Source: Gemmatirosa kalamazoonensis
Lineage (GTDB): Bacteria > Gemmatimonadota > Gemmatimonadetes > Gemmatimonadales > Gemmatimonadaceae
Assembly (NCBI RefSeq): GCF_000522985.1
Contig: NZ_CP007128.1
Location: 2,154,220-2,218,219, forward strand
Direction of reading: 5' to 3'
Length of the DNA: 64,000 bases
The notes under the pieces are model-generated. The model did no database searches. It was not told the DNA's origin and saw only the letters and a list, made by a program, of their open reading frames with translations. The first letter of the stretch is position 1. Every line of letters starts with the position of its first letter. Made by a program: the position numbers and the translations under genes. Positions 24,762-33,492 of this stretch are shown in pieces.

Positions 24762-25795
24762 GCGGGACACGCGCGTTCTCTCGTATCGCGTCGGCGTTGC
24801 TCGTCGTCGCGTGCGCCGCCCCGCCGCGCACCGCGGCGCGCACCGCGCCGCCGTCGTCGACGCCCATCGTCATCGCGCACCGCGGCGCCAGCGGCCATCG
24901 CCCCGAGCACACGCTCGCCGCGTACGACCTCGCGATCGCGATGGGCGCCGACTTCGTGGAGCCCGATCTCGTGCGCACGAAGGACGGCGTGCTCGTCGCG
25001 CGCCACGAGAACGAGATCGGCGGCACCACCGACGTGGCGCGCCGCTTTCCGCAGCGGCGCACCACGAAGACCGTCGACGGCGCGACGGTCACCGGATGGT
25101 TCGCGGAGGACTTCACGCTGGCCGAGCTGAAGACGCTGCGCGCCACCGAGCGGCTGCCGTTCCGCTCGCACGCGTACGACGGCCAGGAGCCGGTGCCGAC
25201 GTTCGACGAGGTGCTCGCGCTCGTCGAGCGCCGCGCGCGCGAGACGGGGCGGCGCATCGGCGTGTACCCCGAGACGAAGCACCCGAGCTACTTCCGCGCG
25301 CTCGGCCTGCCGCTCGAGGAGCCGCTCGTCGCGGCGCTCCGCGCGCACGGGCTCGATCGGCGCGACGCGCCGGTGTTCGTGCAGTCGTTCGAGGCAAGCA
25401 GCCTGCAGCGGCTCCGCGGCCTGACGCGCGTGCCGCTCGTGCAGCTCATGGACGCGACCGCCGCGTACGCCGCGATGACGACGCCGGCGGGGCTCGCCGC
25501 CGTCCGCCGCTACGCGGACGCGATCGGCGTGGAGAAGGGGATGGTGCAGCCGGTCGGCGCCGACGGATCGTTAGGCACGCCGACGTCGCTCGTGTCGGAC
25601 GCGCACGCGGCGGGGCTCGCGGTGCACGTCTGGACGCTGCGCAGCGACTCCGCGTTCCTGCCGCGCGGCTATGCCGGCGACCCCGCGGCCGAGTGGCGCC
25701 GCCTCGCCGCGCTCGGCGTGGACGGCATCTTCGGCGACTATCCCGACGTCGGCGTGCGCGCGCTTCGTGAGAGGAAGCAACGTCCGGACCGTTAG
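24758..25795 (+). CDS. glpQ: Glycerophosphodiester phosphodiesterase, exported
   Basis: This 345-residue enzyme hydrolyses glycerophosphodiesters to glycerol-3-phosphate and an alcohol. It begins with a lipoprotein-like signal (LLVVACAAPP). The catalytic HRGASGHRPEHTLAAY near 43 supplies the first His and the metal Glu; EPDLVRTKDGVLVARHE near 66 supplies the second metal pair and the second His. PETKHPSY near 170 and HVWTLRSD near 290 match GlpQ-type periplasmic enzymes. The GTG start overlaps the panB stop. The coupling of a phosphate-scavenging enzyme to vitamin genes looks incidental. The stop is a TAG within CGTTAGGC. Confidence 0.92.
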   Translation: MSGTRAFSRIASALLVVACAAPPRTAARTAPPSSTPIVIAHRGASGHRPEHTLAAYDLAIAMGADFVEPDLVRTKDGVLVARHENEIGGTTDVARRFPQRRTTKTVDGATVTGWFAEDFTLAELKTLRATERLPFRSHAYDGQEPVPTFDEVLALVERRARETGRRIGVYPETKHPSYFRALGLPLEEPLVAALRAHGLDRRDAPVFVQSFEASSLQRLRGLTRVPLVQLMDATAAYAAMTTPAGLAAVRRYADAIGVEKGMVQPVGADGSLGTPTSLVSDAHAAGLAVHVWTLRSDSAFLPRGYAGDPAAEWRRLAALGVDGIFGDYPDVGVRALRERKQRPDR

Positions 25796-25855
25796 GCACG
25801 GCGAATGCGGCGTTCGATCGGGCAGTCGACGATCGCCGCTACCGGAGGGTCCGTC

Positions 25856-26146
25856 ATGCCGAGAGGAGACAAGAGCGCCTACACCGACAAGCAGAAGCGC
25901 CAGGCGCAGCACATCGAGGAAGGGTACGAGTCCCGCGGCGTCCCCGAGAGCGAGGCCGAGCGCCGCGCCTGGGCGACCGTGAACGCGGAGACGCACGGCG
26001 GCAAGAAGTCCGGCTCCGGCCGCGGCCGGTCGGAGAACCACGAGCCGTCGCGCAAGGGCGGCCGCATCGGCGGCCACAGCCAGTCCCACGAGGAGCGCAG
26101 CCGCGCCGCGAAGAAGGGCTGGGAGACGCGACGGCACGGGCACTGA
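25856..26146 (+). CDS. Small KGG/con-10-like stress protein
   Basis: This 96-residue, highly charged protein has PSRKGGRIGGHSQSHEERSRAAKKG near its end, resembling the KGG (stress-induced acidophilic repeat) motif of con-10/GsiB-type proteins. The N-terminal half (SAYTDKQKRQAQHIEEGYESRG, EAERRAWATVNAETHGG) matches short proteins often labelled plasmid stabilisation, although nothing here supports that label. The ATG at 25856 has a GGAGGG ribosome site 6 nt ahead, which favours it over an upstream frame start. Low complexity suggests an unfolded or desiccation-type protein. Confidence 0.7.
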   Translation: MPRGDKSAYTDKQKRQAQHIEEGYESRGVPESEAERRAWATVNAETHGGKKSGSGRGRSENHEPSRKGGRIGGHSQSHEERSRAAKKGWETRRHGH

Positions 26147-26194
26147 CGGGCTCCGTACGCCGCCGCACCGGGCAACGCGGTGGTGGAGGCTCTC

Positions 26195-26578
26195 ATGCGA
26201 GTCACGAACGAGGCCCCCGTGACGCCGGCGAGCGTCGTGGGGGCCCACGCGCCTCAGGTCTCGCGGCCGGCGCTCGACGCCGACCTGCGGTCGCGCCTGC
26301 TGCTCCGGCTCGACGCCGCCACCGCACGGCCGTCCGCGGACGCGATGGCCGCGCTGCGCAGCGCGGTGACCGACGTCGTCGACCACCTGAAGGCCGACGG
26401 CGCGTCGGCCGAGGAGGTCGTCGCGGTCGTCGACGCGCTGCTGCGCGAGCGCGGCCTCGGCCCGCCGACGCCGGTGCTGCACGTCGAGGCCGGGCCGGCG
26501 CCGCAGGGCGGCGTCGTGCTCTACGTCCGCCTGCTCGAGTGGTGCGTGCGCGCCTACCAGTGCGACGACTGGTGGTAG
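26195..26578 (+). CDS. Small hypothetical protein
   Basis: This 127-residue protein has a GGAGG ribosome site 5 nt before its ATG. The middle is helical (LRSRLLLRLDAATARPSADAM, ALRSAVTDVVDHLKADGASAEEVVAVVDALLRERG) and the end is compact and aromatic (RLLEWCVRAYQCDDWW). I do not recognise a family. It is convergent with the YbjQ-like gene, with a strong hairpin between them. Confidence 0.6.
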   Translation: MRVTNEAPVTPASVVGAHAPQVSRPALDADLRSRLLLRLDAATARPSADAMAALRSAVTDVVDHLKADGASAEEVVAVVDALLRERGLGPPTPVLHVEAGPAPQGGVVLYVRLLEWCVRAYQCDDWW

Positions 26579-26591
26579 CGGTGAGGACGGC

Positions 26592-26622
26592 GGCGCGCCG
26601 GGCCGCTCACTCCCGGCGCGCC
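26592..26622. terminator. Bidirectional terminator-like hairpin between convergent genes
   Basis: GGCGCGCCGGG and CCCGGCGCGCC form a perfect 11-bp stem with a 9-nt loop. The loop contains the stop codon of the minus-strand YbjQ-like gene. There is no T tract on either side, so termination may need Rho. Confidence 0.5.
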
Positions 26623-26981
26623 ACCACGCGCACCGCCGTGCCGTAGCACAGCACCTCCGACACGCCCGACATGATCTCGGTCGCGTCGTAGCGGAGGGCG
26701 AGCAGCGCGTTCGCGCCGAGCATCTGCGCGTGCTCGATCGCGAGCTCGAACGCGAGCCGCCGCGTCTGCTCGCACAGCTCGGTGAGCAGCGACACCTCGC
26801 CGCCGCGCATCTGCTGGAACACCGCGCCGAGCGTGCCGGCGAGGGAGCGCGACCGCACCGTGATGCCGCGCACGACGCCGAACGTCTCCACGACGTCGTA
26901 GCCGTCGAGCGCGTTCCCGGTCGTCGTGTGGAAGTCGGGCGTGCTCAGCGCCGCCCGGATGTGTGGAGGGACGTATGGCAT
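26607..26981 (-). CDS. YbjQ/UPF0145 family protein
   Basis: This 124-residue protein matches the YbjQ (DUF74) family: TTGNALDGYDVVETFGVVRGITVRSRS at the start, then LAFELAIEHAQMLGANALLALRYD and a C-terminal VLCYGTAVRV. The family forms pentamers and has been linked to heavy-metal binding, but its function is unproven. It starts 60 nt from the 3' end of a wrecked kinase gene, across a 7-nt tandem repeat. Confidence 0.85.
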   Translation of the reverse strand: MPYVPPHIRAALSTPDFHTTTGNALDGYDVVETFGVVRGITVRSRSLAGTLGAVFQQMRGGEVSLLTELCEQTRRLAFELAIEHAQMLGANALLALRYDATEIMSGVSEVLCYGTAVRVVARRE

Positions 26982-27010
26982 GGGGAGATTGTACGGCCGG
27001 CGACCGCGGA

Positions 27011-27045
27011 CGTCACGCGTCGCGCGTCACGCGTCACGCGTCACG
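27011..27045. repeat. Tandem repeat of CGTCACG, five copies
   Basis: Five consecutive 7-nt units (the second reads CGTCGCG) lie between the YbjQ start and the 3' end of the kinase pseudogene. No complementary arm is close by, unlike the other tandem-armed elements. Confidence 0.85.
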
Positions 27046-27606
27046 CGCTCGGCAGCGTCAACGTGAACGTGCTCCCCGCGCCCACCGTGCTCGCCACGGT
27101 GAGGTCGCCGCCCATCGCGCGCGCGAGGTCCCGGCTGATCGCCAGGCCGAGGCCCGTGCCCTCCGTCGGCCGGCGCAGGTCGGCGCGCACCTGCACGAAC
27201 GGCTCGATCGCGCCGCCGCCGCGGCCGGTGAACTTCACCGCGTTCGACAGCAGGTTCACGAGCGCCTGGCGCAGCTTCTCCACGTCGGCGCGCGCCGCGA
27301 GCCCCGGCGGACACGCGCCGACGGACGGCGTTAGGCCCTTGCGCGGATCGGCGCGAGCGTGAGGAAGCCATTCGGCGACGCTTCCTGCACCGTGCGGAAC
27401 CGCTCCCGCTCCATCGCGTGCCGGTACTCGCGCTCGAACGTCGTGCCTAACGCGAGCGGGAACTCCTCCCACGCGTGGTCGTTCAGGTACGTGAAGCGCC
27501 ACGCGCGGTCCAGCGCGAAGAACGCGTCGCTGATGCTCGCGAGGATCGCCTCCACGCGTGTCCGCGCGCGTTCGGCGTCCTCCACTTCGGTCCCGGACTC
27601 CCCCAC
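27041..27606 (-). pseudogene. Histidine kinase remnant (PAS and broken ATPase, phospho-acceptor domain lost)
   Basis: Two frames carry pieces of one kinase. From 27606 a PAS-like N terminus is readable ([35 protein letters not shown]) until a stop at 27331, where a CGTTAGGC word sits. From about 27310 a second frame gives [20 protein letters not shown] and ends [19 protein letters not shown] ... FTLTLPSA. The whole HisKA domain with its phospho-accepting His is missing. A second deletion joins GRGGGAI directly to EPFVQV, removing the DTGxGI box of the ATP site. The ending is closely similar to that of the intact kinase gene immediately upstream, so it is probably a decayed paralogue. Confidence 0.85.
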
Positions 27607-27634
27607 TCCCTCCCCCCACCCGTGGTCCGGACCG

Positions 27635-28966
27635 TCAGCCTCTCGGCAGCGTCAGCGTGAACGTGGATCCCTCGCCGGGGGCGCTCATCGCGGTGAGCGA
27701 TCCGCCCATGCCGCGCGCGAGGTCGCGGCTGATCGACAGCCCGAGCCCGACGCCCTGCTGGCTCCGCGGCGTGCGCTCGCGGTCGATCTGCACGAACGGA
27801 TCGAAGATCCGCGCGAGGTGCTCGTCGGCGATCCCCCGGCCGGTGTCGCGCACGGCGATGCGCACGTTCCGCTCGTCGCCGTCGCACTCGACGCGGATCT
27901 CGCCCCCCGGCTCGGTGAACTTCACCGCGTTCGTGACGAGGTTCAGCAGCACCTGCCGCACCTTCTCCGCGTCGCACCGCGCGACGAGGTCGGTCACCGG
28001 GATGGTGTGCGAGTACGTCAGCGGCTTGCTGTCCACCTGCGGCCGCACGAGCTCCTCGAGGCTCTCGATGAGCGGCGCCACCGGCAGCGTGTCGACGTGG
28101 TACTCGACCTTCCCCGCCTCCAGCTTCGCGAAGTTCAGGATGTCGTTGATGAGGCCGAGCAGGTGCTGGCCGCTGCGCTTGATGCGCTCCAGGTCACCGC
28201 GCTGCGTCGGCGTCAGCTCGCCGCGCACGCCGTCGAGCAGCAGGTCGGCGTAGCCGGCGATCGCGTTCAGCGGGGTGCGCAGCTCGTGGCTCATCGCGGC
28301 GAGGAACTCGCTCTTCGCGCGGTTCGCCGCCTCCGCCTCGTCGCGCGCGGCTTCCAGCGCGGTCGCCTGCATCTCCAGCTCGACGGTGTTCTCCTGCAGC
28401 TGCTGGTTCGCGATCTCGAGCTCGGCCTGCTGCTCCTCGAGCAGGTGGTTCGCCTCACCGAGCGCGCGGCGATCGGCCTCGCTCGTCGCGAGCAGCGTCT
28501 CGCGCTCCAGCAGCGCGGCGGCGAGCGCCGCGGCGGTCTGGATGAGCGCGATGTCGCGCACGCCCGGCTGGCGCGGCACGTCGTAGTACATCGCGAACGT
28601 GCCGAGACAGGCGCCCGACGCGGCGAGGATCGGCGTCGACCAGCACGCCCGCAGCCCGTGCCGCAGCGCGAGGTCGCGGAACGGCACCCAGTACGGGTGC
28701 GTGGCGATGTCCGTGACGATGGTCGTCTCACGCGTGAACGCCGCCGTGCCGCACGAGCCGACGCCGGCGCCGATCTGCAGCCCGTCGATGGCCTGGCAGT
28801 ACGGCGTGGGCAGGCTCGGCGCGGCGCCGTGGCGCAGCGTCACTCCGTCCTCGTCGAGCAGGAGGATGGAGCAGCGCATGGCGGGGCTCTGATGCTCGAT
28901 CAGCCGGACGAGCGACTCGAGCATCCCGTTGAACGCGGGATGGATGGGCGGCTGGGTGGTGGACAT
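27635..28966 (-). CDS. GAF-domain sensor histidine kinase
   Basis: This 443-residue soluble kinase has a GAF domain at about 15-165 ([25 protein letters not shown]), a coiled coil at about 170-220 ([23 protein letters not shown]), the H-box in [14 protein letters not shown] near 236, the N-box in [12 protein letters not shown] near 346, and DTGRGI plus [18 protein letters not shown] in the ATP-binding domain. There is no membrane segment, so it senses a cytoplasmic signal. No response regulator is adjacent. It is divergent from the glucarate operon (118 nt apart), and could respond to the sugar acid, but that is only position. Confidence 0.9.
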   Translation of the reverse strand: MSTTQPPIHPAFNGMLESLVRLIEHQSPAMRCSILLLDEDGVTLRHGAAPSLPTPYCQAIDGLQIGAGVGSCGTAAFTRETTIVTDIATHPYWVPFRDLALRHGLRACWSTPILAASGACLGTFAMYYDVPRQPGVRDIALIQTAAALAAALLERETLLATSEADRRALGEANHLLEEQQAELEIANQQLQENTVELEMQATALEAARDEAEAANRAKSEFLAAMSHELRTPLNAIAGYADLLLDGVRGELTPTQRGDLERIKRSGQHLLGLINDILNFAKLEAGKVEYHVDTLPVAPLIESLEELVRPQVDSKPLTYSHTIPVTDLVARCDAEKVRQVLLNLVTNAVKFTEPGGEIRVECDGDERNVRIAVRDTGRGIADEHLARIFDPFVQIDRERTPRSQQGVGLGLSISRDLARGMGGSLTAMSAPGEGSTFTLTLPRG

Positions 28967-29083
28967 GGGGATCTCGCCTGGTCGGGGGCGCGCTACGGCT
29001 TCGGGCAAGGAGTGCGCCCGGTCGGCACCCCTCCAACTAGCTTACCGGAAACGCCGGCTGCCGCGACCCGGGACCCCGACTGG

Positions 29084-30379
29084 ATGGGAGAGAGGACCAA
29101 CGTTCGCTGGGTCGTCGTCGCGGTGCTGTTCCTCGTCACGGCCATCAACTACGCCGACCGGGCGACCATCTCGCTCGCCGGTCCCGCCATCGCCCGCCAG
29201 CTGCGCCTCGACGCGGTCGCGATGGGCTACGTGTTCTCCGCGTTCGGGTGGGCGTACGTCCTCGCCCAGCTCCCTGGCGGCTGGCTGCTCGACCGCTACG
29301 GCTCCAAGCGCGTGTACGCGGCGAGCCTCACCCTCTGGTCGACGTTCACGCTGCTCACCGCCGGCGTCGGCGCGCTCGCGAGCCTCGGCGCCGTCGTCGC
29401 GCTGTTCGCGCTGCGGTTCCTCGTCGGCGCGGCGGAGGCGCCGTCGTTCCCGGCCAACAGCCGCATCGTCGCGGCGTGGTTCCCGGCGAGCGAGCGCGGC
29501 ACCGCGTCGGCGATCTTCAACTCCGCGCAGTACGCGGCGACGGTCGTGTTCGCCCCGCTCATGGGATGGCTCATCGCGTCGTTCGGGTGGCCGTCGGTGT
29601 TCGTCGTCATGGGCGCGCTCGGTCTGTCGTTCGTCCTCGTCTGGAAGGCGCTGATCCACGACCCGAAAACGCACCCGCTCGCGAACGCCGCCGAGGTCGC
29701 GTACATCGAGGCGGGCGGGGGACTGGTGAGCATGGACCAGGCGCGGCGCGACGACGGCCCGGACCTCCGCTACGTCGGCCGGCTGCTGCGCAGCCGCATG
29801 CTCGTCGGCGTGTACGTCGCGCAGTACTGCATCAACACGCTCACCTACTTCTTCATCACGTGGTTTCCGGTGTACCTCGTGCGCGAGCGGCACATGACGA
29901 TCCTGAAAGCGGGGTTCGTCGCCGCGATCCCCGCCGTGTGCGGCTTCGTCGGCGGCGTGCTGGGTGGCGTGTTCTCCGATGCGCTGCTGAAGCGCGGGCA
30001 CTCGCTCAGCGTCGCGCGCAAGACGCCGATCGTCGCGGGCATGCTCCTCTCCATGACGATGGTGGCCTGCAACTACGTCTCGTCGCAGTCGGCGGTCATC
30101 TTCCTCATGGCGCTCGCGTTCTTCGGCAAGGGCGTCGGCGCGCTCGGCTGGGCGGTGAACGCCGACACCGCGCCGCGCCAGTTCGCGGGACTCAGCGGCG
30201 CGCTGTTCAACACGTGCGGCAACCTGTCGGGCATCACCACACCGATCGCCATCGGCTACATCGTGCAGGGCACCGGCTCGTTCGCGTGGGCGCTCGTCTA
30301 CGTCGGCGCGCATGCGCTCGTCGCGATCGTCTGCTACCTCGGCGTGGTGGGCCGCATCCACCGGGTGACGCTCGCGTGA
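29084..30379 (+). CDS. gudP: Glucarate/galactarate-type MFS transporter
   Basis: This 431-residue protein has 12 predicted membrane segments and belongs to the anion:cation symporter branch of the major facilitator superfamily. Family marks are [14 protein letters not shown] near 20, [17 protein letters not shown] near 65 and [17 protein letters not shown] near 122. The next four genes degrade glucarate and galactarate, so those sugar acids are the likely substrates. The ATG at 29084 gives the normal short N terminus. Its stop overlaps the GTG start of gudD. Confidence 0.92.
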   Translation: MGERTNVRWVVVAVLFLVTAINYADRATISLAGPAIARQLRLDAVAMGYVFSAFGWAYVLAQLPGGWLLDRYGSKRVYAASLTLWSTFTLLTAGVGALASLGAVVALFALRFLVGAAEAPSFPANSRIVAAWFPASERGTASAIFNSAQYAATVVFAPLMGWLIASFGWPSVFVVMGALGLSFVLVWKALIHDPKTHPLANAAEVAYIEAGGGLVSMDQARRDDGPDLRYVGRLLRSRMLVGVYVAQYCINTLTYFFITWFPVYLVRERHMTILKAGFVAAIPAVCGFVGGVLGGVFSDALLKRGHSLSVARKTPIVAGMLLSMTMVACNYVSSQSAVIFLMALAFFGKGVGALGWAVNADTAPRQFAGLSGALFNTCGNLSGITTPIAIGYIVQGTGSFAWALVYVGAHALVAIVCYLGVVGRIHRVTLA

Positions 30380-31713
30380 GCGCGCGCCACGATGCGCCGG
30401 TCGTCACGGCGATGCGCGTGATCCCCGTCGCGGGGCGCGACAGCATGCTGCTCAACCTCAGCGGCGCGCACGCCCCGTTCTTCACGCGCAACCTCGTCGT
30501 GCTCGAGGACAGCGCGGGGCGCACCGGCGTCGGCGAGGTGCCGGGCGGCGAGACGATCCGCGCCACGCTCGACGAGGCATGCACGCTCGTCGTCGGCCGG
30601 TCGCTCGGCGAGCGCGCCGGCGTGCTCGCGGCGATGCGCGCGCGCTTCGGCGACCGCGATCGCGCGGGACGCGGCGCACAGACGTTCGACCTCCGCACCA
30701 CGATCCACGCCGTCACCGCGGTGGAGTGTGCGCTGCTCGACCTCCTCGGCCAGCACCTCGGCGTCCCCGTGGCCGCGCTGCTCGGCGACGGCGTGCAGCG
30801 CGAGCGCGTCGACGTGCTCGGCTACCTGTTCTTCGTCGGCGACCGCACGCGCACGGGGCTCGGCTACCGGGCGGCGCCTAACGACCGCGATCCCTGGCTC
30901 CGTCTGCGCGACGAGCCGGCGCTGACGCCGGTGGCCGTCGTGCGACTCGCCGAGGCGGCGCGCGAGCGATACGGCTTCCGCGACTTCAAGCTGAAGGGCG
31001 GCGTGCTCGCCGGCGACGCGGAGGCCGAGGCGGTCGTCGCGCTCGCCGAGCGCTTTCCCGACGCGCGGGTCACGCTCGACCCGAACGGCGCGTGGTCGCT
31101 CGACGAGGCGGTGCGTCTGTGCCGCGGACTGCGCGGGGTGCTCGCCTACGCCGAGGATCCGTGCGGCGCGGAGGGCGGCTACTCGGCGCGCGAGATCATG
31201 GCCGAGTTCCGACGCGCCACCGGGGTCCCGACGGCGACGAACATGGTGGCGACCGACTTCCGCCAGCTCGCGCACGCCATCCAGCTCCAGGCGGTGGACA
31301 TCCCGCTCGCCGACGCGCACTTCTGGACGATGGCGGGCGCCGTGCGCGTCGCGCAGCTCTGCGACATGTTCGGCCTCACCTGGGGCTCGCACTCCAACAA
31401 CCACTTCGACGTCTCGCTCGCGATGTACGTCCACGTCGCCGCCGCGGCACCGGGCCGCGTCACCGCGATCGACACGCACTGGATCTGGCAGGACGGCGAG
31501 CGGCTCACACGCGAGCCGCTCCGCATCGAGGGCGGCGCCGTCGCGCTGCCGAAGCGACCGGGCCTCGGCGTGGAGCTGGACATGGCGGCGGTGGAGCGCG
31601 CGCACGCGCTGTACGAGCGTGTGGGCGCCGGCGATCGCGACGACACGATCGCCATGCAGTCGCTGATCCCCGGCTGGACGTTCGACCCGCGCCGCCCGTG
31701 CCTCGTCCGCTGA
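30376..31713 (+). CDS. gudD: Glucarate dehydratase
   Basis: This 445-residue enolase-superfamily enzyme dehydrates D-glucarate to 5-keto-4-deoxyglucarate. It shows the KxK catalytic motif (FRDFKLKGG near 207), metal ligands in LDPNGAW near 236 and EDPCG near 260, ATNMVATDF near 284, and the His/Asp dyad region [10 protein letters not shown] near 338. GTG at 30376 overlaps the transporter stop; an ATG at 30412 ([10 protein letters not shown]) is the alternative and matches the usual family start. It is the entry step of the pathway encoded from 29084 to 35036. Confidence 0.95.
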   Translation: MSARHDAPVVTAMRVIPVAGRDSMLLNLSGAHAPFFTRNLVVLEDSAGRTGVGEVPGGETIRATLDEACTLVVGRSLGERAGVLAAMRARFGDRDRAGRGAQTFDLRTTIHAVTAVECALLDLLGQHLGVPVAALLGDGVQRERVDVLGYLFFVGDRTRTGLGYRAAPNDRDPWLRLRDEPALTPVAVVRLAEAARERYGFRDFKLKGGVLAGDAEAEAVVALAERFPDARVTLDPNGAWSLDEAVRLCRGLRGVLAYAEDPCGAEGGYSAREIMAEFRRATGVPTATNMVATDFRQLAHAIQLQAVDIPLADAHFWTMAGAVRVAQLCDMFGLTWGSHSNNHFDVSLAMYVHVAAAAPGRVTAIDTHWIWQDGERLTREPLRIEGGAVALPKRPGLGVELDMAAVERAHALYERVGAGDRDDTIAMQSLIPGWTFDPRRPCLVR

Positions 31714-31717
31714 GCCC

Positions 31718-32500
31718 ATGAATCGACCCGCGCCCTACTCGGCGTTCCCGAACGCGTTCAAGCGCGACCTCCGCGCCGGCAAGCGGCTCATCGGCTGCTG
31801 GGTGTCGCTCACGAGTCCCGTGACCGCCGAGATCGTGGGGCTCGCCGGCTTCGACTGGCTGCTGCTCGACGGCGAGCACGCGCCTAACGATCTCGGCACG
31901 CTCGTGCTGCAGCTGATGGCGCTGAAGGACAGCCCGAGCGCGCCGTTCGTGCGACCGCAGTCGAACGACACGGTGCTCATCAAGCGGCTGCTCGACGCGG
32001 GGTTCTCCAACTTCCTGGTGCCGATGGTCGACAGCGCGGAGGAAGCGGCGCGCGCCGTGGCGGCCACGCGCTACCCGCCCGCCGGCGTGCGCGGCGTGTC
32101 GGTGTCCATGCGTGGCAACCGCTACGGCACGGTCGCGGACTACCAGAAGCTCGTGAACGACGAGATCGTCGTCGCGGTACAGATCGAGAGCCCGCACGCG
32201 GTCGACGACGTCGACGAGATCTGCGCGGTGGAGGGCGTGGACGCGGTGTTCATCGGCCCCTCCGACCTCGCCGCGAGCCTCGGCCGCCTCGGCGACGCGT
32301 CGCACCCCGAGGTGCAGGACGCGATGCGCCGCGTCATCGACCGCGCGCGTGCCGCGAACGTCGCCGTCGGCATCCTGGCGCCGGTGGAAGCCGATGCGCG
32401 CCGCTACATGGACATGGGCGTCACGATGGTCGCTGTCGGCAGCGACCAGGGGCTGTTCCGCGCGGCGACGCAGGCGCTGCGCGATAGGTTCAAGGACTAG
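31718..32500 (+). CDS. garL: 2-dehydro-3-deoxyglucarate aldolase (HpcH/HpaI family)
   Basis: This 260-residue class II aldolase splits 5-keto-4-deoxyglucarate into pyruvate and tartronate semialdehyde. Metal and substrate residues are visible in [12 protein letters not shown] near 47, PFVRPQSND near 74, [12 protein letters not shown] near 153 and [12 protein letters not shown] near 178. It starts 4 nt after gudD. Between it and the next gene lies an inverted repeat, so downstream expression may be tuned there. Confidence 0.93.
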   Translation: MNRPAPYSAFPNAFKRDLRAGKRLIGCWVSLTSPVTAEIVGLAGFDWLLLDGEHAPNDLGTLVLQLMALKDSPSAPFVRPQSNDTVLIKRLLDAGFSNFLVPMVDSAEEAARAVAATRYPPAGVRGVSVSMRGNRYGTVADYQKLVNDEIVVAVQIESPHAVDDVDEICAVEGVDAVFIGPSDLAASLGRLGDASHPEVQDAMRRVIDRARAANVAVGILAPVEADARRYMDMGVTMVAVGSDQGLFRAATQALRDRFKD

Positions 32501-32506
32501 GGGGTC

Positions 32507-32584
32507 CTCACGCGGAGGCGCGGAGAACACGGAGAAAACCAAAGGAAGAGTAGTTCTCCGCGTTCTCCGCGCCTCCGCGTGAGC
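32507..32584. repeat. Tandem-armed inverted repeat inside the glucarate operon
   Basis: CTCACGCGGAGGCGCGGAGAACACGGAGAA (left) pairs with TTCTCCGCGTTCTCCGCGCCTCCGCGTGAG (right), an approximately 30-bp stem with few mismatches and an 18-20 nt loop. The arms are built of short GCGGAG/CACGGAGAA units. It fills the garL-garR gap. It is related in style, and partly in sequence (CTCACGCGGAG also occurs at 2832), to the repeat after the VOC gene. Confidence 0.85.
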
Positions 32585-32604
32585 CGCTTTCCACAGTGGA
32601 CAGC

Positions 32605-33492
32605 ATGACGAAAATCGGTTTCATCGGCCTCGGCATCATGGGAAAGCCCATGGCGGGTCATCTCATCGCGGCGGGACACGAGGTCCACCTGCACAGCCGC
32701 TCGGGCGTGCCGTCCGAGCTGACCGCGTCGGGCGGCCACGCGTGCGCGTCGACGAAGGAGGTCGCGCAGCGCGCCGACGTCGTCATCACGATGGTGCCCG
32801 ACACGCCCGACGTCGCGAAGGCGCTGTTCGATCCGGACGGCGTCGCCGAGGGGCTCAGCACCGGCAAGGTCGTCGTCGACATGAGCTCCATCTCGCCGGT
32901 GGAGACGAAGCGGTTCGCCGAGCGCATCGCTGCGCTGGGCTGCGACTACGTCGACGCGCCCGTGTCCGGCGGCGAGGTCGGCGCGAAGGCCGCGAGCCTG
33001 ACCATCATGGCCGGCGGCACGCAGGCCGCGTTCGATCGCGTCCGGCCGCTGTTCGAGCTGATGGGCAAGAACGTCACGCTCGTCGGCGACGTCGGCGCCG
33101 GACAGACGTGCAAGGTCGCGAACCAGATCATCGTCGCGCTCAACATCGAGGCCGTCGCCGAGGCGCTGCTGTTCGCGGCGAAGATGGGTGCCGATCCGTC
33201 GAAGGTGCGGCAGGCGCTCATGGGCGGCTTCGCGTCGTCGCGCGTGCTCGAGGTGCACGGCGCGCGCATGATCGCGCGCACGTTCGAGCCGGGCTTCCGC
33301 ATCGCGCTCCACCAGAAGGACCTCGGCCTCGCGCTGTCGAGCGCGCGCGCCGTCGGCGTGTCGCTGCCGAACACCGCAACGGCGCAGGAGCTGTTCAACG
33401 CCTGCGCCGCGCAGGGCGGCGGCGGCTGGGACCACTCGGCCATGGTCCGCGCGCTCGAGCGGCTCGCGGACTTCGAGGTGGCGGCGCCGTGA
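32605..33492 (+). CDS. garR: 2-hydroxy-3-oxopropionate (tartronate semialdehyde) reductase
   Basis: This 295-residue beta-hydroxyacid dehydrogenase reduces tartronate semialdehyde to glycerate with NAD(P)H. The Rossmann motif [14 protein letters not shown] is at the N terminus, the substrate motif [11 protein letters not shown] near 119, and the catalytic Lys in [10 protein letters not shown] near 170. ATG 32605 gives the standard N terminus; a GTG at 32596 is possible. It is fourth in the glucarate operon. Confidence 0.94.
   Translation: MTKIGFIGLGIMGKPMAGHLIAAGHEVHLHSRSGVPSELTASGGHACASTKEVAQRADVVITMVPDTPDVAKALFDPDGVAEGLSTGKVVVDMSSISPVETKRFAERIAALGCDYVDAPVSGGEVGAKAASLTIMAGGTQAAFDRVRPLFELMGKNVTLVGDVGAGQTCKVANQIIVALNIEAVAEALLFAAKMGADPSKVRQALMGGFASSRVLEVHGARMIARTFEPGFRIALHQKDLGLALSSARAVGVSLPNTATAQELFNACAAQGGGGWDHSAMVRALERLADFEVAAP

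Noticed and set aside
25856-26146. Plasmid stabilisation gene or evidence that this is a plasmid
   Set aside because: The label is a database habit for KGG-type small proteins; no replication, partition or conjugation genes are seen.
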